Source of the DNA: an uncultured Sulfitobacter sp.
Lineage (GTDB): Bacteria; Pseudomonadota; Alphaproteobacteria; Rhodobacterales; Rhodobacteraceae
DNA length: 64,000 nucleotides
Assembly (NCBI GenBank): GCA_905182645.1
Contig: CAJJCJ010000004.1
Coordinates: forward strand, 1 to 64,000
Reading direction: 5' to 3'
The first letter of the stretch is position 1. Each line of letters begins with the position of its first letter. The notes beneath the pieces are model-generated. The model did no database searches. It was not told where the DNA came from and worked only from the letters and a program-made list of their open reading frames with translations. Below are positions 1 to 10,324 of this stretch, piece by piece. A program made the position numbers and the translations under genes.

Positions 1-2
1 CG

Positions 3-491
3 CAACCTGACGAATACTGGCAGCGGTATATGTATTTTAACGCCAGATGGTTTTTCGGCGCCGACCCTGCCGTCTTTGATGCGCGTTTTCTTAAATATGC
101 GCTGGCTGTGCGTGTTGATCGCTCTGATGCGATGGTGCTTCAATCACTTGACCCATGGCTTGATCAGGTTGTTCTCCCGCTTGTCATCCACAGCTTTGGC
201 GGTGGCCGCCCTGCTCCCGCATTGAACGGATTAGATGGCGATGTGACATGTCATTACCGCTTGCTGCCGCTGTTTCATGCCCGCGAGACAGATCAAGCGG
301 TCGCGGTGATGGAAACCGTCGCTGCCCCCAACAAAATCAAGAAATGGCTGAAGCAATATGATGCGTACAAGCGCATGATTTATCAGGGTCGTGGCCAGAA
401 AGTCCGCGCAATGTTTGACCGCGCGGATATGCCACCACGTGAAAGACAGATCCGCAACCAGATCAAATCCGCTGGGTTCTGGGTCCGCTAG
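3..491 (+). CDS. Hypothetical protein, 5' partial
   Basis: The frame is open from the first bases of the window, and the first in-frame ATG (position 30) has no convincing Shine-Dalgarno sequence, so the gene most likely begins upstream and only its last ~160 codons are here. The visible part is rich in aromatic residues near its start (YMYFNARWFFGADPAVF) and ends in a basic stretch (MPPRERQIRNQIKSAGFWVR). I do not recognise the family. No signal peptide or membrane segment is visible in this part. It converges on the VOC gene with overlapping stop codons. Coding status is fairly sure; function is unknown. Confidence 0.6.
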   Translation, partial: QPDEYWQRYMYFNARWFFGADPAVFDARFLKYALAVRVDRSDAMVLQSLDPWLDQVVLPLVIHSFGGGRPAPALNGLDGDVTCHYRLLPLFHARETDQAVAVMETVAAPNKIKKWLKQYDAYKRMIYQGRGQKVRAMFDRADMPPRERQIRNQIKSAGFWVR

Positions 492-901
492 GTCGCAAAT
501 AGTCCTGCGGTTTCCGCAAAGCCTTTGACCTCAATCGGATTTCCCGACGGATCTCGAAAGAACATCGTCCATTGTTCTCCTGCCTCTCCTTTATACCGGA
601 CAGACGGCGCGATGATGAAATCTGTTTGCCGGTCTTCCAAGCGACCAACGAGCACATTCCATTCATCAAGCGGAAGAACGACGCCAAAATGGGGCATCGG
701 CACCAAGTGATCGCCAACTTTTCCAGTGGCTGCATTGGCAAAAGGTTCGCCCAGATGCAGGCTTAGCTGGTGCCCGAAAAAGTCGAAATCAACCCATGTG
801 TCCGTTGATCGCCCTTCAACGGCCCCAAGTGCGCCGGAATAAAATTCCCGTGCATCATTCAGATTAAGAACGTGAAACGCTAAATGGAATGGCACAGGCA
901 T
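488..901 (-). CDS. VOC (glyoxalase/bleomycin resistance/dioxygenase) superfamily protein
   Basis: The protein of about 137 residues has the vicinal-oxygen-chelate fold pattern: N-terminal FHLAFHVLNLNDAREFYSGAL, a central FDFFGHQLSLHL, and a C-terminal FFRDPSGNPIEVKGF. Histidines in the first strand and the glutamate in IEVKGF fit metal ligands, so it is probably a metal-dependent lyase, isomerase or dioxygenase, but the substrate cannot be told. I chose the ATG at 901 (MPVPFHLAFHV) because an AGGA lies a few bases before it; the longer reading to 964 adds a low-complexity leader. It is divergent from metY. Confidence 0.85.
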   Translation of the reverse strand: MPVPFHLAFHVLNLNDAREFYSGALGAVEGRSTDTWVDFDFFGHQLSLHLGEPFANAATGKVGDHLVPMPHFGVVLPLDEWNVLVGRLEDRQTDFIIAPSVRYKGEAGEQWTMFFRDPSGNPIEVKGFAETAGLFAT

Positions 902-989
902 AGCGTGATCCTTTTTACATTGCCCCGTTGCAGGGCGGTCGGGTTTACCATTACTGTTTGGCAACGAAATTTCAAACGGAGATAGCCCA

Positions 990-2282
990 ATGTCTGAAGA
1001 AACAACTTATGGCTTTGACACGCTACAAATACACGCAGGCGCGCGCCCCGATCCTGCAACAGGTGCACGTCAGGTGCCGATATACCAAACAACTGCATAT
1101 GTGTTTCGCGATGCAGATCACGCAGCGGCCTTGTTTAACCTGCAAGAAGTTGGGTATATTTATTCCCGCCTGACAAACCCGACGGTTGCCGCATTGCAGG
1201 AACGCATTGCCACGCTTGAAGGCGGCGCAGGTGCTGTTTGCTGTTCATCCGGTCACGCCGCCCAGTTGATGGCGCTGTTCCCGTTGATGACGCCAGGTAA
1301 AAACGTCGTCGTCTCAACCCGCCTTTATGGTGGCACGGTTACGCAGTTTAGCCAAACCATCAAACGGTTCGGTTGGTCCGCTAAATTCGTTGATTTTGAC
1401 GATATTGATGCGATTGCCGCAGCCATTGATGACGACACGCGAGCCGTATTTTGTGAAACCGTCGCCAACCCTGGTGGTCACATCAGCGACCTGCGCGCGA
1501 TTTCTGCCGTATCAGACGCGGCTGGTATTCCACTGATCGTGGATAACACAACTGCCACGCCGTATCTGTCCCGCCCAATTGAGCATGGCGCCACATTGGT
1601 CGTACATTCCACCACTAAATATCTGACCGGTAACGGCACGGTTATGGGTGGTTGCGTCGTCGATTCCGGTAAGTTTGACTGGTCCGCAAATGACAAGTTC
1701 CCATCCCTGTCCGAGCCAGAGCCAGCCTACCACGGCCTGAAGTTCGCCGAAACATTTGGCCCGCTTGCATTCACGTTCCACAGCATTGCAATTGGCCTGC
1801 GCGACCTTGGCATGACGCTGAACCCGCAAGCCGCACATTATACGCTGATGGGGATCGAAACCTTGTCGCTGCGCATGGAGCGGCATGTTGAGAACGCAGT
1901 TAAGATCGCGACTTGGCTGGAAAATGATCCGCGCATTGATTACGTAACTTATGCCGGTTTGCCATCGTCACCGTATTACAAACTGATCCCAAAAATCTGC
2001 CCCAAAGGCGCAGGCGCTTTGTTCACCATCGCCGTCAAAGGCGGCTACGATGCCTGTATCAAGCTTGTTGATAACCTTGAGATTTTCAGCCACGTCGCCA
2101 ACCTTGGCGATGCGCGCAGTTTGATCATCCATTCAGCCAGCACCACGCACCGCCAGTTGACTGCCGAGCAGCAAGAAGCCGCAGGCGCGGGTCCAGGCAT
2201 CGTGCGTTTGTCGATCGGGATCGAGGATGCCAATGACTTGATGGCCGACTTGGATCAGGCTTTGGCCAAGGCAACCAGCTAA
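990..2282 (+). CDS. metY: O-acetylhomoserine sulfhydrylase (aminocarboxypropyltransferase)
   Basis: This is a 430-residue Cys/Met-metabolism PLP enzyme. It converts O-acetylhomoserine plus sulfide to homocysteine in the cytoplasm (methionine biosynthesis by direct sulfhydrylation). The PLP-lysine lies in VVHSTTKYLTGNGT (Lys about 210); YSRLTNPTVAALQERIATLEGG and the aspartate in IVDNTTATPYL are also typical. Length and the insertion around residues 220-260 fit the O-acetylhomoserine branch better than cystathionine gamma-synthase, though the branches are hard to separate by eye. A GGAG precedes the ATG. The 88-bp gap to the divergent VOC gene is too short for a SAM riboswitch and none is visible. 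Confidence 0.9.
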   Translation: MSEETTYGFDTLQIHAGARPDPATGARQVPIYQTTAYVFRDADHAAALFNLQEVGYIYSRLTNPTVAALQERIATLEGGAGAVCCSSGHAAQLMALFPLMTPGKNVVVSTRLYGGTVTQFSQTIKRFGWSAKFVDFDDIDAIAAAIDDDTRAVFCETVANPGGHISDLRAISAVSDAAGIPLIVDNTTATPYLSRPIEHGATLVVHSTTKYLTGNGTVMGGCVVDSGKFDWSANDKFPSLSEPEPAYHGLKFAETFGPLAFTFHSIAIGLRDLGMTLNPQAAHYTLMGIETLSLRMERHVENAVKIATWLENDPRIDYVTYAGLPSSPYYKLIPKICPKGAGALFTIAVKGGYDACIKLVDNLEIFSHVANLGDARSLIIHSASTTHRQLTAEQQEAAGAGPGIVRLSIGIEDANDLMADLDQALAKATS

Positions 2283-2290
2283 ACCAATTT

Positions 2291-2319
2291 GGCGGCCTGT
2301 GTTACAGACATGGGCCGCC
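2291..2319 (+). terminator. Putative stem-loop downstream of metY
   Basis: GGCGGCC at 2291-2297 pairs with GGCCGCC at 2313-2319 around a 15-base loop, just after the metY stop. There is no U-run, so it may stop RNA polymerase weakly or protect the 3' end. The remainder of the gap to the next gene (to 2477) shows nothing else I can name. Confidence 0.4.
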
Positions 2320-2477
2320 CATTCACCCATCAAATTGCGGGCCTGATTAGCGGCAGGATTGCTGCGACTGGGAGCCCGCTGAATTGCGTCGCAAATACTT
2401 GGATTTGGCGAGTTCTTGCTATAGAGTTTGCATAACCATACATCAGATTTCATCCAAGACCGTCAACGTGTTAGATA

Positions 2478-4765
2478 GTGAATATGACGACAAATTTTGC
2501 GCTCTCCCTTTCTTTCGACGGCATTCGCCTTTTTCACCGAGTACCCAATGGTTGGCATCTTGTTGGTGAAACGGCGTTGGACGTCACTGATTTGAATGCC
2601 GCGCTTGCCCAATTGCACGCGCAATCGGTGCGCTTGGACCCATTGGACATGCAGGTTAAATTGCTGATCCCAAACGAGCAAATCAAATATCTAGCGCTGG
2701 AAACCGCGCAAACTGATTTGGCTGACGTCATGGCCGCGCTTGAAAATGCAACTCCATACGCAATTGACGAATTGGTTGTCGACTTTGACCGCAATGGCGG
2801 ACGGACCTATATCGCGGCTGTTGCGCGTGAAACGCTGCAAGAAGCCGAGGCATTCGCCACAGATCATGGGTTCACCCCTGCCGCATTTACCGCTGTTGCT
2901 GATGCGATGACATTTAAGTCAGAGGTATTCTTTGGGGCGGCCTCGGGTGCCAAATCTGCCCACGCAGTCACACGCGACGCGCACCCGTTCACCCAAACCG
3001 GTATTGCGGATATTCCGGCTGACCCTGATGCGGTACCAGTGTTCTCGCCGCGTCCGCGCATGGCTGACCCCGCAAGTATCGCACCTGCGCCACCGTCTGA
3101 ACCGGAAATACCTGCAGACAATCTATCGCCTGAAGCACCTCAGGACGACGCATTATTCACGCCGCGCGCACCCGTCGCACCGCCGACTATTGCGCCGGTG
3201 GATGTCGGCGATGCGCCAGAGCTAAGCATTGACGCACCCTCTGTGTTAGTGACTGCCCCTGTTGTGGCACCGCCTATTCCTGAAACTGAGGCCCCACCAA
3301 TTCAAGCAGACGATTTGGCTGAAAAAGGTGGGTTTGCAACACGTCGCAAGCCAGTGGTCCCAGAACCTGATGTCGAACAACAAGCACCCGCGATACAAAG
3401 CCGCAAACCAATGAAAGCTGCTGATTTTGCGACAAAACAGGCGCAGCCGGTGCGTGGGAAACCGCGCTTTCTTGGGCTAATTCTGACGGCAATTTTGGCG
3501 ATTTTTATGGCGCTGGTGGCTTTCTGGGCGTCGACCTTATCTGAAGAAGACGTTGCATACTGGTTTGATTTTGGCACCGAAAATGTTTTGGAAACCGCAG
3601 AAATTCCACCGCCTAAGATCATATCAACGACGCCTATTATCCAAGAGATCGCAGATGTGCCCTCCACGTCGGTCGAAACGGTTGCTGTGGCCCTGCCCCA
3701 ATTGCGCGAAGATGTGATGGGCCAAGTTCTTAGCCCCGCACAAGCCGCCCGCATTTATGCAGCAACCGGCGTTTGGCAACGCGCGCCACGGCTTCCGCTA
3801 GAGCCACGCTTGGATACATTTGATGCCCGCCTCCCGCAGCCGACGTTATCCGCTCTACCCCTCATTTTGCCTGCTCTGCCGCTGATCGCAAGTCTGTCAC
3901 CTGACTTGACCATCGTGACACCCATCAACCCGCTGGCACTCGGCGTCGACTTTGACCGTGATGAAAATGGACTGATCCGCGCCACACGGGAAGGTTCGCT
4001 TACGCCGCAAGGAATTTTGGTGTTTGCAGGCCCACCAACACGCAAACCGCCTTTGCGTCCGACATTCGCAGCCTTGCCAGCGCCAGACACCACCGTTGCA
4101 CCCGATGCAACGGAAGGTGCTTTAGCGCTTGCTGGTCTGCGTCCATTGCCCCGCCCTGAAGGCTTGGTTCCAACTGCGAACACCGTTGTCGCTTTGGCTG
4201 ATCCAGCGCTTGCTTCAAAGCGGCCCAAGGCCCGTCCCGCAGGGTTAGCGACGCCAATTGTTGCCGCAGCACCAGAACCCACAGCCCCAGACATTACCGA
4301 AGTTATGGCAGCCATCGCCGGCGCGGTTCCTGAAAGCCTGCTTGTCGCGCCGACCGCGCTCGCTGTTACGGTATCCAGCAGGCCTGACACGCGCCCCCGT
4401 AACTTTGCCCGCGTTGTCCTGCACGTGCACGTGATCTTGAGGTCCAGCAAACAGCCCGCACCACAGTCACGCAACCTGGCGCCACTGTATCTAACGCTCC
4501 TGCGGCTTCCTCTGGTAATACAGCGGGCAGCGTCGCGCAGGCCGCCACATTGAACAATGCGATCCGCTTGCGGGATGTAAACCTGATCGGCGTGTACGGC
4601 AGCCCCAACAACCGCCGTGCATTGGTCCGATTGCGCAATGGCAACTACGTCAAAGTTGAAATCGGCAGTAGCTTAGACGGTGGCCGTGTTACAGCCATCG
4701 GCGATAGTGCGCTTAACTACGTCAAACGCGGCAAGACCATCGCCCTTGAGTTGCCTACCGGTTGA
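2478..4765 (+). pseudogene. Membrane-anchored Pro/Ala-rich protein with GspC/PilP-like C terminus, frameshifted
   Basis: The first frame (2478-4553) encodes an N-terminal domain of about 140 residues (MNMTTNFALSLSFDGIRLFH), a long Pro/Ala/Glu-rich linker, one transmembrane segment near residues 331-354 and a second Pro-rich region. It then runs out of frame near 4417-4421. The other frame continues with RARDLEVQQTARTTVTQPGA, then a spacer and NNAIRLRDVNLIGVYGSPNN ... SLDGGRVTAIGDSALNYV, ending at 4765. That C-terminal block resembles the GspC/PilP homology region. Restoring the frame gives one continuous protein of about 760 residues, so two extra bases (or one lost) probably broke the gene. 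An envelope or secretion-related role is inference; no pilus or type II secretion genes are adjacent. A sequencing error is the alternative. Confidence 0.65.
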
Positions 4766-4808
4766 TTTGACCAATTGATTTCTGACCGCCGTCGCCAGAT
4801 AAGACGGC

Positions 4809-6671
4809 ATGGAAACCTTCCTTTTTCAAGCAACAATCTATCTGGGTGCGGCGGTAATTGCGGTACCACTGGCCGCCCGTTTAGGGTTGGGGTCCGTTCT
4901 GGGATACCTCAGCGCGGGCATCATCATTGGCCCTCTTTTTGGCCTTGTTGGGACAGAAGCGAAAGACATTCAGCATTTCGCAGAGTTTGGCGTCGTGATG
5001 ATGCTGTTCCTCATCGGGTTGGAATTAGAGCCGCGCGCGCTGTGGGACATGCGCCGCCGATTGATCGGCTTGGGTGGGTTGCAGATATTACTGACAACAG
5101 CAGGCATTATGGGCGCATCAATGCTGCTTGGGCTTGATTTGCGCACGGCATTGGCGGTCAGCCTTATCTTTGCATTGTCATCCACCGCGATCGTTTTGCA
5201 GACCCTTGACGAAAAGGGATTGATGCAGACAAACGGCGGACGATCCGTATTTTCGGTGCTGCTGACCCAAGATATTGCTGTGATCCCGATACTGGCCTTG
5301 CTGCCGTTGCTTATGATCGCAAATCCGTTGGTCATGTCCCCCGATGGGTCGCTGACCCGCCTGTCAGAACCGCATGACACACAGGCTGCATTCAGCCTTG
5401 TTGAGGGGCTCCCGGGATGGGGTGTTACCCTTGTTACCTTGGGTGCGGTTGTCACCATTATTTTGGTTGGTGTATTCCTAACCCGCCCCGTTTTCCGGTA
5501 TATTCACCATGCGCGCCTGCGTGAAATGTATACCGCCCTTGCATTGCTAATGGTCACGTCTATCGCCGTTTTAATGAGCATGGTCGGATTGTCCCCTGCA
5601 TTGGGGACATTTCTTGCAGGTGTCGTTTTAGCGAACTCTGAATTCCGTCACGAGTTGGAAAGCGATCTGGCACCGTTCAAAGGCCTGCTGCTTGGGTTGT
5701 TTTTCATAACCGTTGGTGCGGGCATCGATTTTGAACTACTCGCCGACCGCCCAGCATTTATTTTGGGCGCAACAGCCGCCATTATTGCGATCAAGGGCGT
5801 TGTACTTTTTGGCCTGTCGTTCTTGTTCAAGATGAAGGGCAAAGACCGCTGGCTGTTCACCCTAAGCCTTGCGCAAGCGGGTGAATTTGGCTTTGTCCTC
5901 GTGTCATTTTCCCTACAACAGGGCGTGCTGGGCGCGGCCCTATCGTCCACCCTTTTGCTGATCATCGCCATGTCGATGTTAGTGACGCCGCTGTTGTTCA
6001 TCATCTATGACCAACTGAGTAAACGCCTACAGGCCAATGATACGCAAGAAGCCGACGAAGTCGATGCACAAGGCACGGTGATCATCGCAGGCATCGGACG
6101 GTTCGGACAAATCGTCAATCGTTTGGTGCACTCGGCTGGGTTTTCGACTGTGGTGATAGATAATGATTTGGCAGCTGTGCAGATGATGCGCAAATTTGGA
6201 TTTCGCGCGTTCTTTGGCGACCCAACGCGGCCGGATTTACTAAATGCGGCCGGACTTGTCGATGCGCGCATCCTTATCGTGGCGATTGATGATCGTGTCG
6301 CGTCGATCAAACTGGTTGCTTACGCCCACAAAATGTACCCTGATCTACACATCATCGCCCGTGCCAGTGACCGCGTGCATGTGTATGAACTTTATTCGGC
6401 GGGAGCCAATGACATCGTGCGCGAACTGTTCGACGGATCGCTGCGCGCCGGTCGTTACGCATTAGAAAACCTTGGTTTGTCCGAGTTTGAGGCGTCTGAG
6501 GCCGAGCAAACGTTTTTCCACCACGACCGTGCAGCCGTGCGCGAACTGGCTGAGCTGTGGAAACCGGGCATACCACTGGCGGATAATCCCGACTATGTGG
6601 CGCGGGCCCGCGAGCTGAACAATGATCTTGAAACAGCCCTTGGGTCCCGCCCGCAAAAGGACGACAATTAG
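4809..6671 (+). CDS. CPA2-family monovalent cation:proton antiporter (KefB/KefC type)
   Basis: The protein has 620 residues. Residues 1-400 form a Na+/H+-exchanger-type bundle of 12-13 membrane helices (start [66 protein letters not shown]). From about residue 420 a Rossmann RCK/TrkA-N domain follows ([15 protein letters not shown], then VVIDND as the nucleotide-binding acid). The architecture is that of KefB/KefC potassium efflux systems in the inner membrane, gated by NAD(H) or glutathione adducts. No KefF/KefG ancillary gene is adjacent. The exact ion is not determinable. It is convergent with cobT; the stops overlap by four bases. Confidence 0.9.
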   Translation: METFLFQATIYLGAAVIAVPLAARLGLGSVLGYLSAGIIIGPLFGLVGTEAKDIQHFAEFGVVMMLFLIGLELEPRALWDMRRRLIGLGGLQILLTTAGIMGASMLLGLDLRTALAVSLIFALSSTAIVLQTLDEKGLMQTNGGRSVFSVLLTQDIAVIPILALLPLLMIANPLVMSPDGSLTRLSEPHDTQAAFSLVEGLPGWGVTLVTLGAVVTIILVGVFLTRPVFRYIHHARLREMYTALALLMVTSIAVLMSMVGLSPALGTFLAGVVLANSEFRHELESDLAPFKGLLLGLFFITVGAGIDFELLADRPAFILGATAAIIAIKGVVLFGLSFLFKMKGKDRWLFTLSLAQAGEFGFVLVSFSLQQGVLGAALSSTLLLIIAMSMLVTPLLFIIYDQLSKRLQANDTQEADEVDAQGTVIIAGIGRFGQIVNRLVHSAGFSTVVIDNDLAAVQMMRKFGFRAFFGDPTRPDLLNAAGLVDARILIVAIDDRVASIKLVAYAHKMYPDLHIIARASDRVHVYELYSAGANDIVRELFDGSLRAGRYALENLGLSEFEASEAEQTFFHHDRAAVRELAELWKPGIPLADNPDYVARARELNNDLETALGSRPQKDDN

Positions 6672-7678
6672 GCGTCGCTCACGCCAGCCTCGGCGAATGT
6701 CGCCATACCTGAATGACACGCAACTGCCGCTTTGACGATGCTGATCGCCAGTGCCCCGCCGGACCCTTCGCCAAGGCGCAGGCCAAGCGAAAGCAGTGGT
6801 TCTTTGCCAATACCCTCAAGCAAACGGCGATGCGCGCCTTCTGCGCTAAGGTGCCCTGCGACCGTATGATCCAACGCGCCGTTGGCCGTTTTGTGCAACA
6901 CCGCAGCCGCTGCTGAGCAGATAAACCCGTCAAGAATAACAGGGATACGCAACGCCCGCGCCGCCGCAATTGCACCAGCCATTGCCGCCAATTCGCGCCC
7001 ACCCAAGCAGCGTAATGCCTCTAATGGGTCGGTGGTGTCGTGCAGTGCTAGGCCGCGCGCTACGACGTTAGTTTTGCGTGCGAGGCCTGCGTCGTCGACC
7101 CCCGTTCCGCGCCCAGTCCAATCGGCGGGTGCGCCGCCGAGAACAGCCGCGGCAACCGCCGCACCGGACGTCGTATTCCCGATGCCCATCTCACCAGTGA
7201 CCAAAAGGTCTGCTGTCGGGTCAACTGCATTCCAGCCGGTTTGCAAGGCTGCGACGAGCTCTGCTTCGGTCATCGCGGGTGCTTGGGTGAAATCAGCCGT
7301 CGGTGTGTCCAGATCAAGCGCGTGCACGTCCATCTTGGCGCCAACTGCTTTGGACAATTGGTTGATCGCGGCCCCGCCGTGTTCGAAGTTAGCGACCATT
7401 TGCACAGTCACTTCTGGCGGAAAGGCAGACACGCCTTGCGCGCAAATCCCGTGGTTGCCCGCAAAGATAACTACCTGTGGGGCCGTGATTTCAGGGCGCG
7501 GATTACCCCGCCAACCTGCATACCAGATCGCCACATCTTCAAGCCGGCCAAGCGCACCTGGTGGCTTCGTCAACTGGCTATTGCGGTCCGCTGCACCCGC
7601 AAGTGCGGTGGCGTCAACGTCAGGGCCTGCAGCCAGAACGTCACGAAATTCAGAAAGGGTTGAAAATGGCGCTGACAT
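6668..7678 (-). CDS. cobT: Nicotinate-nucleotide--dimethylbenzimidazole phosphoribosyltransferase
   Basis: This 336-residue enzyme makes alpha-ribazole phosphate from dimethylbenzimidazole and nicotinate mononucleotide, the lower-ligand step of cobalamin assembly. Typical stretches are the substrate loop [45 protein letters not shown] and the C-terminal active-site region [13 protein letters not shown], where Glu and Gly residues match the catalytic site. The start at 7678 ([11 protein letters not shown]) has a GAGG six bases upstream; a nine-codon longer start is less likely. It is divergent from cobS over about 70 bp, so both nucleotide-loop genes probably share a control region. Confidence 0.95.
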   Translation of the reverse strand: MSAPFSTLSEFRDVLAAGPDVDATALAGAADRNSQLTKPPGALGRLEDVAIWYAGWRGNPRPEITAPQVVIFAGNHGICAQGVSAFPPEVTVQMVANFEHGGAAINQLSKAVGAKMDVHALDLDTPTADFTQAPAMTEAELVAALQTGWNAVDPTADLLVTGEMGIGNTTSGAAVAAAVLGGAPADWTGRGTGVDDAGLARKTNVVARGLALHDTTDPLEALRCLGGRELAAMAGAIAAARALRIPVILDGFICSAAAAVLHKTANGALDHTVAGHLSAEGAHRRLLEGIGKEPLLSLGLRLGEGSGGALAISIVKAAVACHSGMATFAEAGVSDA

Positions 7679-7750
7679 CTGGTCCTCAATGCGATTAGGT
7701 TGCATCTGTTTAACGCAGAGATTTCAGAAGAAAAGACCGCAAAGGGCAAC

Positions 7751-8527
7751 ATGATGCGCAATACCGACAAAGGGCCACTGGTCGCACTTTCAGATGTGCC
7801 CGCAGCCATTGGTCTACTGACCCGCCTGCCAGCGCGCGTTGACACGGAACTTGCAACCGCGCGCGGCGCTGCGGCGGCTTGGGCGTATCCAATTGTTGGT
7901 CTAATCGTGAGCGTCATCGCCGTGATTTGCATGACTATTACAAGTGCAATCGGGCTTCCTGCTGGTGCTGCAGCACTGATCGGGGTCGCCACAGCAACGA
8001 TCATCACGGGTGCTATGCACGAAGACGGTTTGGCAGATACGGCGGATGGTCTGTGGGGCGGATGGGATCCGGTTCACCGCTTGAAGATCATGAAGGACAC
8101 CTACATCGGTGCCTACGGGGTCATCGCTATTGTGCTATCGCTGCTGATGCGTTGGCTGCTTTTGACCGAACTGATTCAGCTTGGCGCAGGTGCCGCGCTG
8201 ATTGCCGCCGCAATGCTGAGCCGTGCAGCGATGGTTGGTGTGATGACATGGTTGCCCAACGCGCGGACCAGTGGCTTAAGCCGAGCAGTTGGGCGGCCCA
8301 ACTATGCTGTCATGTTGATTGCAGCAGGGATCGCTATCGTCGGTGCCGTTGGGATTATCGGATCAATGGCCATCGGCGCAATCGTCGCCGTGGGTGTAGC
8401 GGCGGTTGGTTGCGGTTCAATCGCGAAGGCCAAAATCGGCGGTCAAACGGGGGATATACTTGGTGCTGTGCAGCAAATGACAGAGATAGGCGTCATGATG
8501 TTCTTGGTCGCGTCACTCGCAGGATAG
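7751..8527 (+). CDS. cobS: Adenosylcobinamide-GDP ribazoletransferase (cobalamin synthase)
   Basis: This integral membrane enzyme joins adenosylcobinamide-GDP and alpha-ribazole to give adenosylcobalamin. The signature HEDGLADTADGLWGG, with its acidic Mg-binding residues, lies near residue 95, followed by RLKIMKDTYIGAYGV. Five to seven hydrophobic helices are visible, and the length of 258 residues is normal. I chose the ATG at 7751, which follows AAGGG; the upstream ATG at 7700 lacks such a site. Its last 15 bases overlap the 3' end of the convergent FG-GAP pseudogene. Confidence 0.93.
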   Translation: MMRNTDKGPLVALSDVPAAIGLLTRLPARVDTELATARGAAAAWAYPIVGLIVSVIAVICMTITSAIGLPAGAAALIGVATATIITGAMHEDGLADTADGLWGGWDPVHRLKIMKDTYIGAYGVIAIVLSLLMRWLLLTELIQLGAGAALIAAAMLSRAAMVGVMTWLPNARTSGLSRAVGRPNYAVMLIAAGIAIVGAVGIIGSMAIGAIVAVGVAAVGCGSIAKAKIGGQTGDILGAVQQMTEIGVMMFLVASLAG

Positions 8528-9237
8528 CGCCGTCGCCAACGATGCTCGGCCTGTATGTGGGCCGACGTCGCGCTTAACCAGAGCGCCATTTTCAAGACGC
8601 GTTGCAATCACGCGGCTCCAGTTTGCACTGGCGGTTATAACCTCAACGGTATCGCCACAAACACGCATGCCGCCGCCGATGTCGCGTTCGCCAATCCGGT
8701 GGTTGGTCAGGCCGGTCGATTTAGCAATGAGTTCTAGCGTACCACCCCCGTCGCCCTGCGGCAGATACCGCTAAACCATGAGCGTTTTCGCCAAATGGGG
8801 TCGATCAACATAGGCGATTTCCATGTGTCCGTCCCCGTCCATATCAGCAGCGCCCACAACGGCCAACCAGCGAAACGGGCGGCCGATGTAACCCGTCGCG
8901 GCAAGGTTCACAAAGCCATTGCTGTCGTCGATGCCCCAAACCGACAGGCGGGCGCCAAAGTTTTCGTGGGTTTCGACAGTGATCACTTCTGGGGCACCGT
9001 CACCGTCAAGATCAACCAAACACGATTTTGTATCCTCAAAGACCACCAACTCAGGCCAGACTGCGGTGCGTTTACTACCATCACTGAGCGTGACCTCAAG
9101 GCCCGCATGTTCAATCCCATCACCCAAGATGCCATGCGCGTAGCGTTCGGTTGGTTCAATATAATCGGCGGCCACAATCGTTTGAGCGCCTGCAGTCCCT
9201 GCAAAAGACAAAAACGCTATGATTGCCGCCGTGCGCA

Positions 9238-9238
<1 letters not shown>
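8513..9238 (-). pseudogene. Secreted FG-GAP/VCBS-repeat protein with in-frame amber codon
   Basis: The first 155 codons (9238 down to TAG at 8771-8773) encode a signal peptide (MRTAAIIAFLSFAGTAGAQ) and two calcium-binding FG-GAP-like repeats (DLDGDGAPEVITV, DMDGDGHMEIAYV). Directly after the TAG the same frame stays open and coding-like for 85 more codons (RYLPQGDGGGTLELIAKSTG, NHRIGERDIGGGMRVCGDTV, WSRVIATRLENGALV), ending with TGA at 8513. The intact gene would be about 241 codons; a TGG-to-TAG change (LRVWRYLP is what I would expect) explains it. Its ATG overlaps the ferredoxin stop (TAATG), implying coupled translation. Function of the family is unknown; probably periplasmic. Confidence 0.75.
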
Positions 9239-9585
<347 letters not shown>

Positions 9586-9760
9586 TCATCGTAGTCGCGA
9601 CATTTCTAACTGTGGGTTTGATCCGCGACCAGCCCCAATTGCCCCATAACTGTGCCATGTGCGACAACGTGATCGCGAAATCGACCTGTGGTGTTTTGCG
9701 CGACGCGGTAGATACGGCTAGTCTTTGCGGAATTCGCCCAACAGCAGGCAAAACGCGCAG

Positions 9761-10275
9761 ATGAAATACATCATTCCATTCCTAGTGCTTGGTGCCTGTA
9801 CGTCTGCGGTAGCACCAGCCCCAAATAACGTTCTTATCGATTATGGCGCCAATCGAAACACAGGCAAAACGGCCGCTGTATTGCAAATGATACGTCGCTC
9901 GCTGTAATCGAAACGGTGACCATTCAAGAGATTGAACTGCCAGAGCTACGTGCCGCAAACGGCACTGTCACAAGGCCAGCCACATTCCGCACGACCACCC
10001 GTCAGCAGATTATCCGTGAGCGAGCAGAAACCCGATTTGGGACAGTCTGCCCACAAAACTATTCTGCCGAACTGGTTGCGACGCTTCAACGTGCGCTGAA
10101 AGCACGCGGATATTACGCAGGTCAGATTAACGGCACGCTTGATTTGCAAACGGGGGCTGCCATTCAAAGCCTCCAACGTATTTCAGGATTAGATTCGCCG
10201 CTGCTTGCGCTTGAAACTGCGCGCCAGTTGGGCATCGTCGCGTTATCGAAAAACAGCATTGTCGCTGGCCAATAA
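9761..10275 (+). pseudogene. Peptidoglycan-binding lipoprotein, frameshifted
   Basis: One frame starts at 9761 with a lipoprotein signal (MKYIIPFLVLGACTSAVAP; lipobox VLGAC) and stops at 9907. A second frame overlaps it and runs to 10275 (in frame from about 9880: NDTSLAVIETVTIQEIELPE), ending in a PG_binding_1-like domain (ELVATLQRALKARGYYAGQI, LDLQTGAAIQSLQRISGLD). A lipobox and a wall-binding domain belong in one protein, so I infer a single-base shift around 9876-9890. The alternative is two short genes, with the second using GTG at 9916, but that protein would have no export signal. Confidence 0.6.
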
Positions 10276-10300
10276 AAAAGGGCGCGCCGGACGGCACGCC
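10274..10300 (-). terminator. Rho-independent terminator of degP
   Basis: Read on the minus strand, GGGCGTGCCG and CGGCGCGCCC form a 10-bp stem with a tiny loop and one mismatch, followed at once by TTTTTTA. It lies 25 bp downstream of the degP stop. On the plus strand it sits just after the lipoprotein pseudogene stop and may act weakly in that direction too. Confidence 0.8.
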
Positions 10301-10324
10301 CTGATTATTGATTTTGTAAGCGGT

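Noticed and set aside
902..989. SAM-type riboswitch ahead of metY
   Set aside because: The gap is only 88 bp and contains no SAM-II or SAM-V-like pseudoknot sequence that I can see.
3755..4474. Minus-strand ORF of 239 codons
   Set aside because: It lies wholly antisense to the Pro/Ala-rich protein gene; its serine/arginine/alanine-rich translation is the typical shadow of a proline/alanine codon pattern.
7570..8007. Minus-strand ORF of 145 codons over the cobT/cobS start region
   Set aside because: Shadow of cobS and its leader; it has no ribosome site and no family features.
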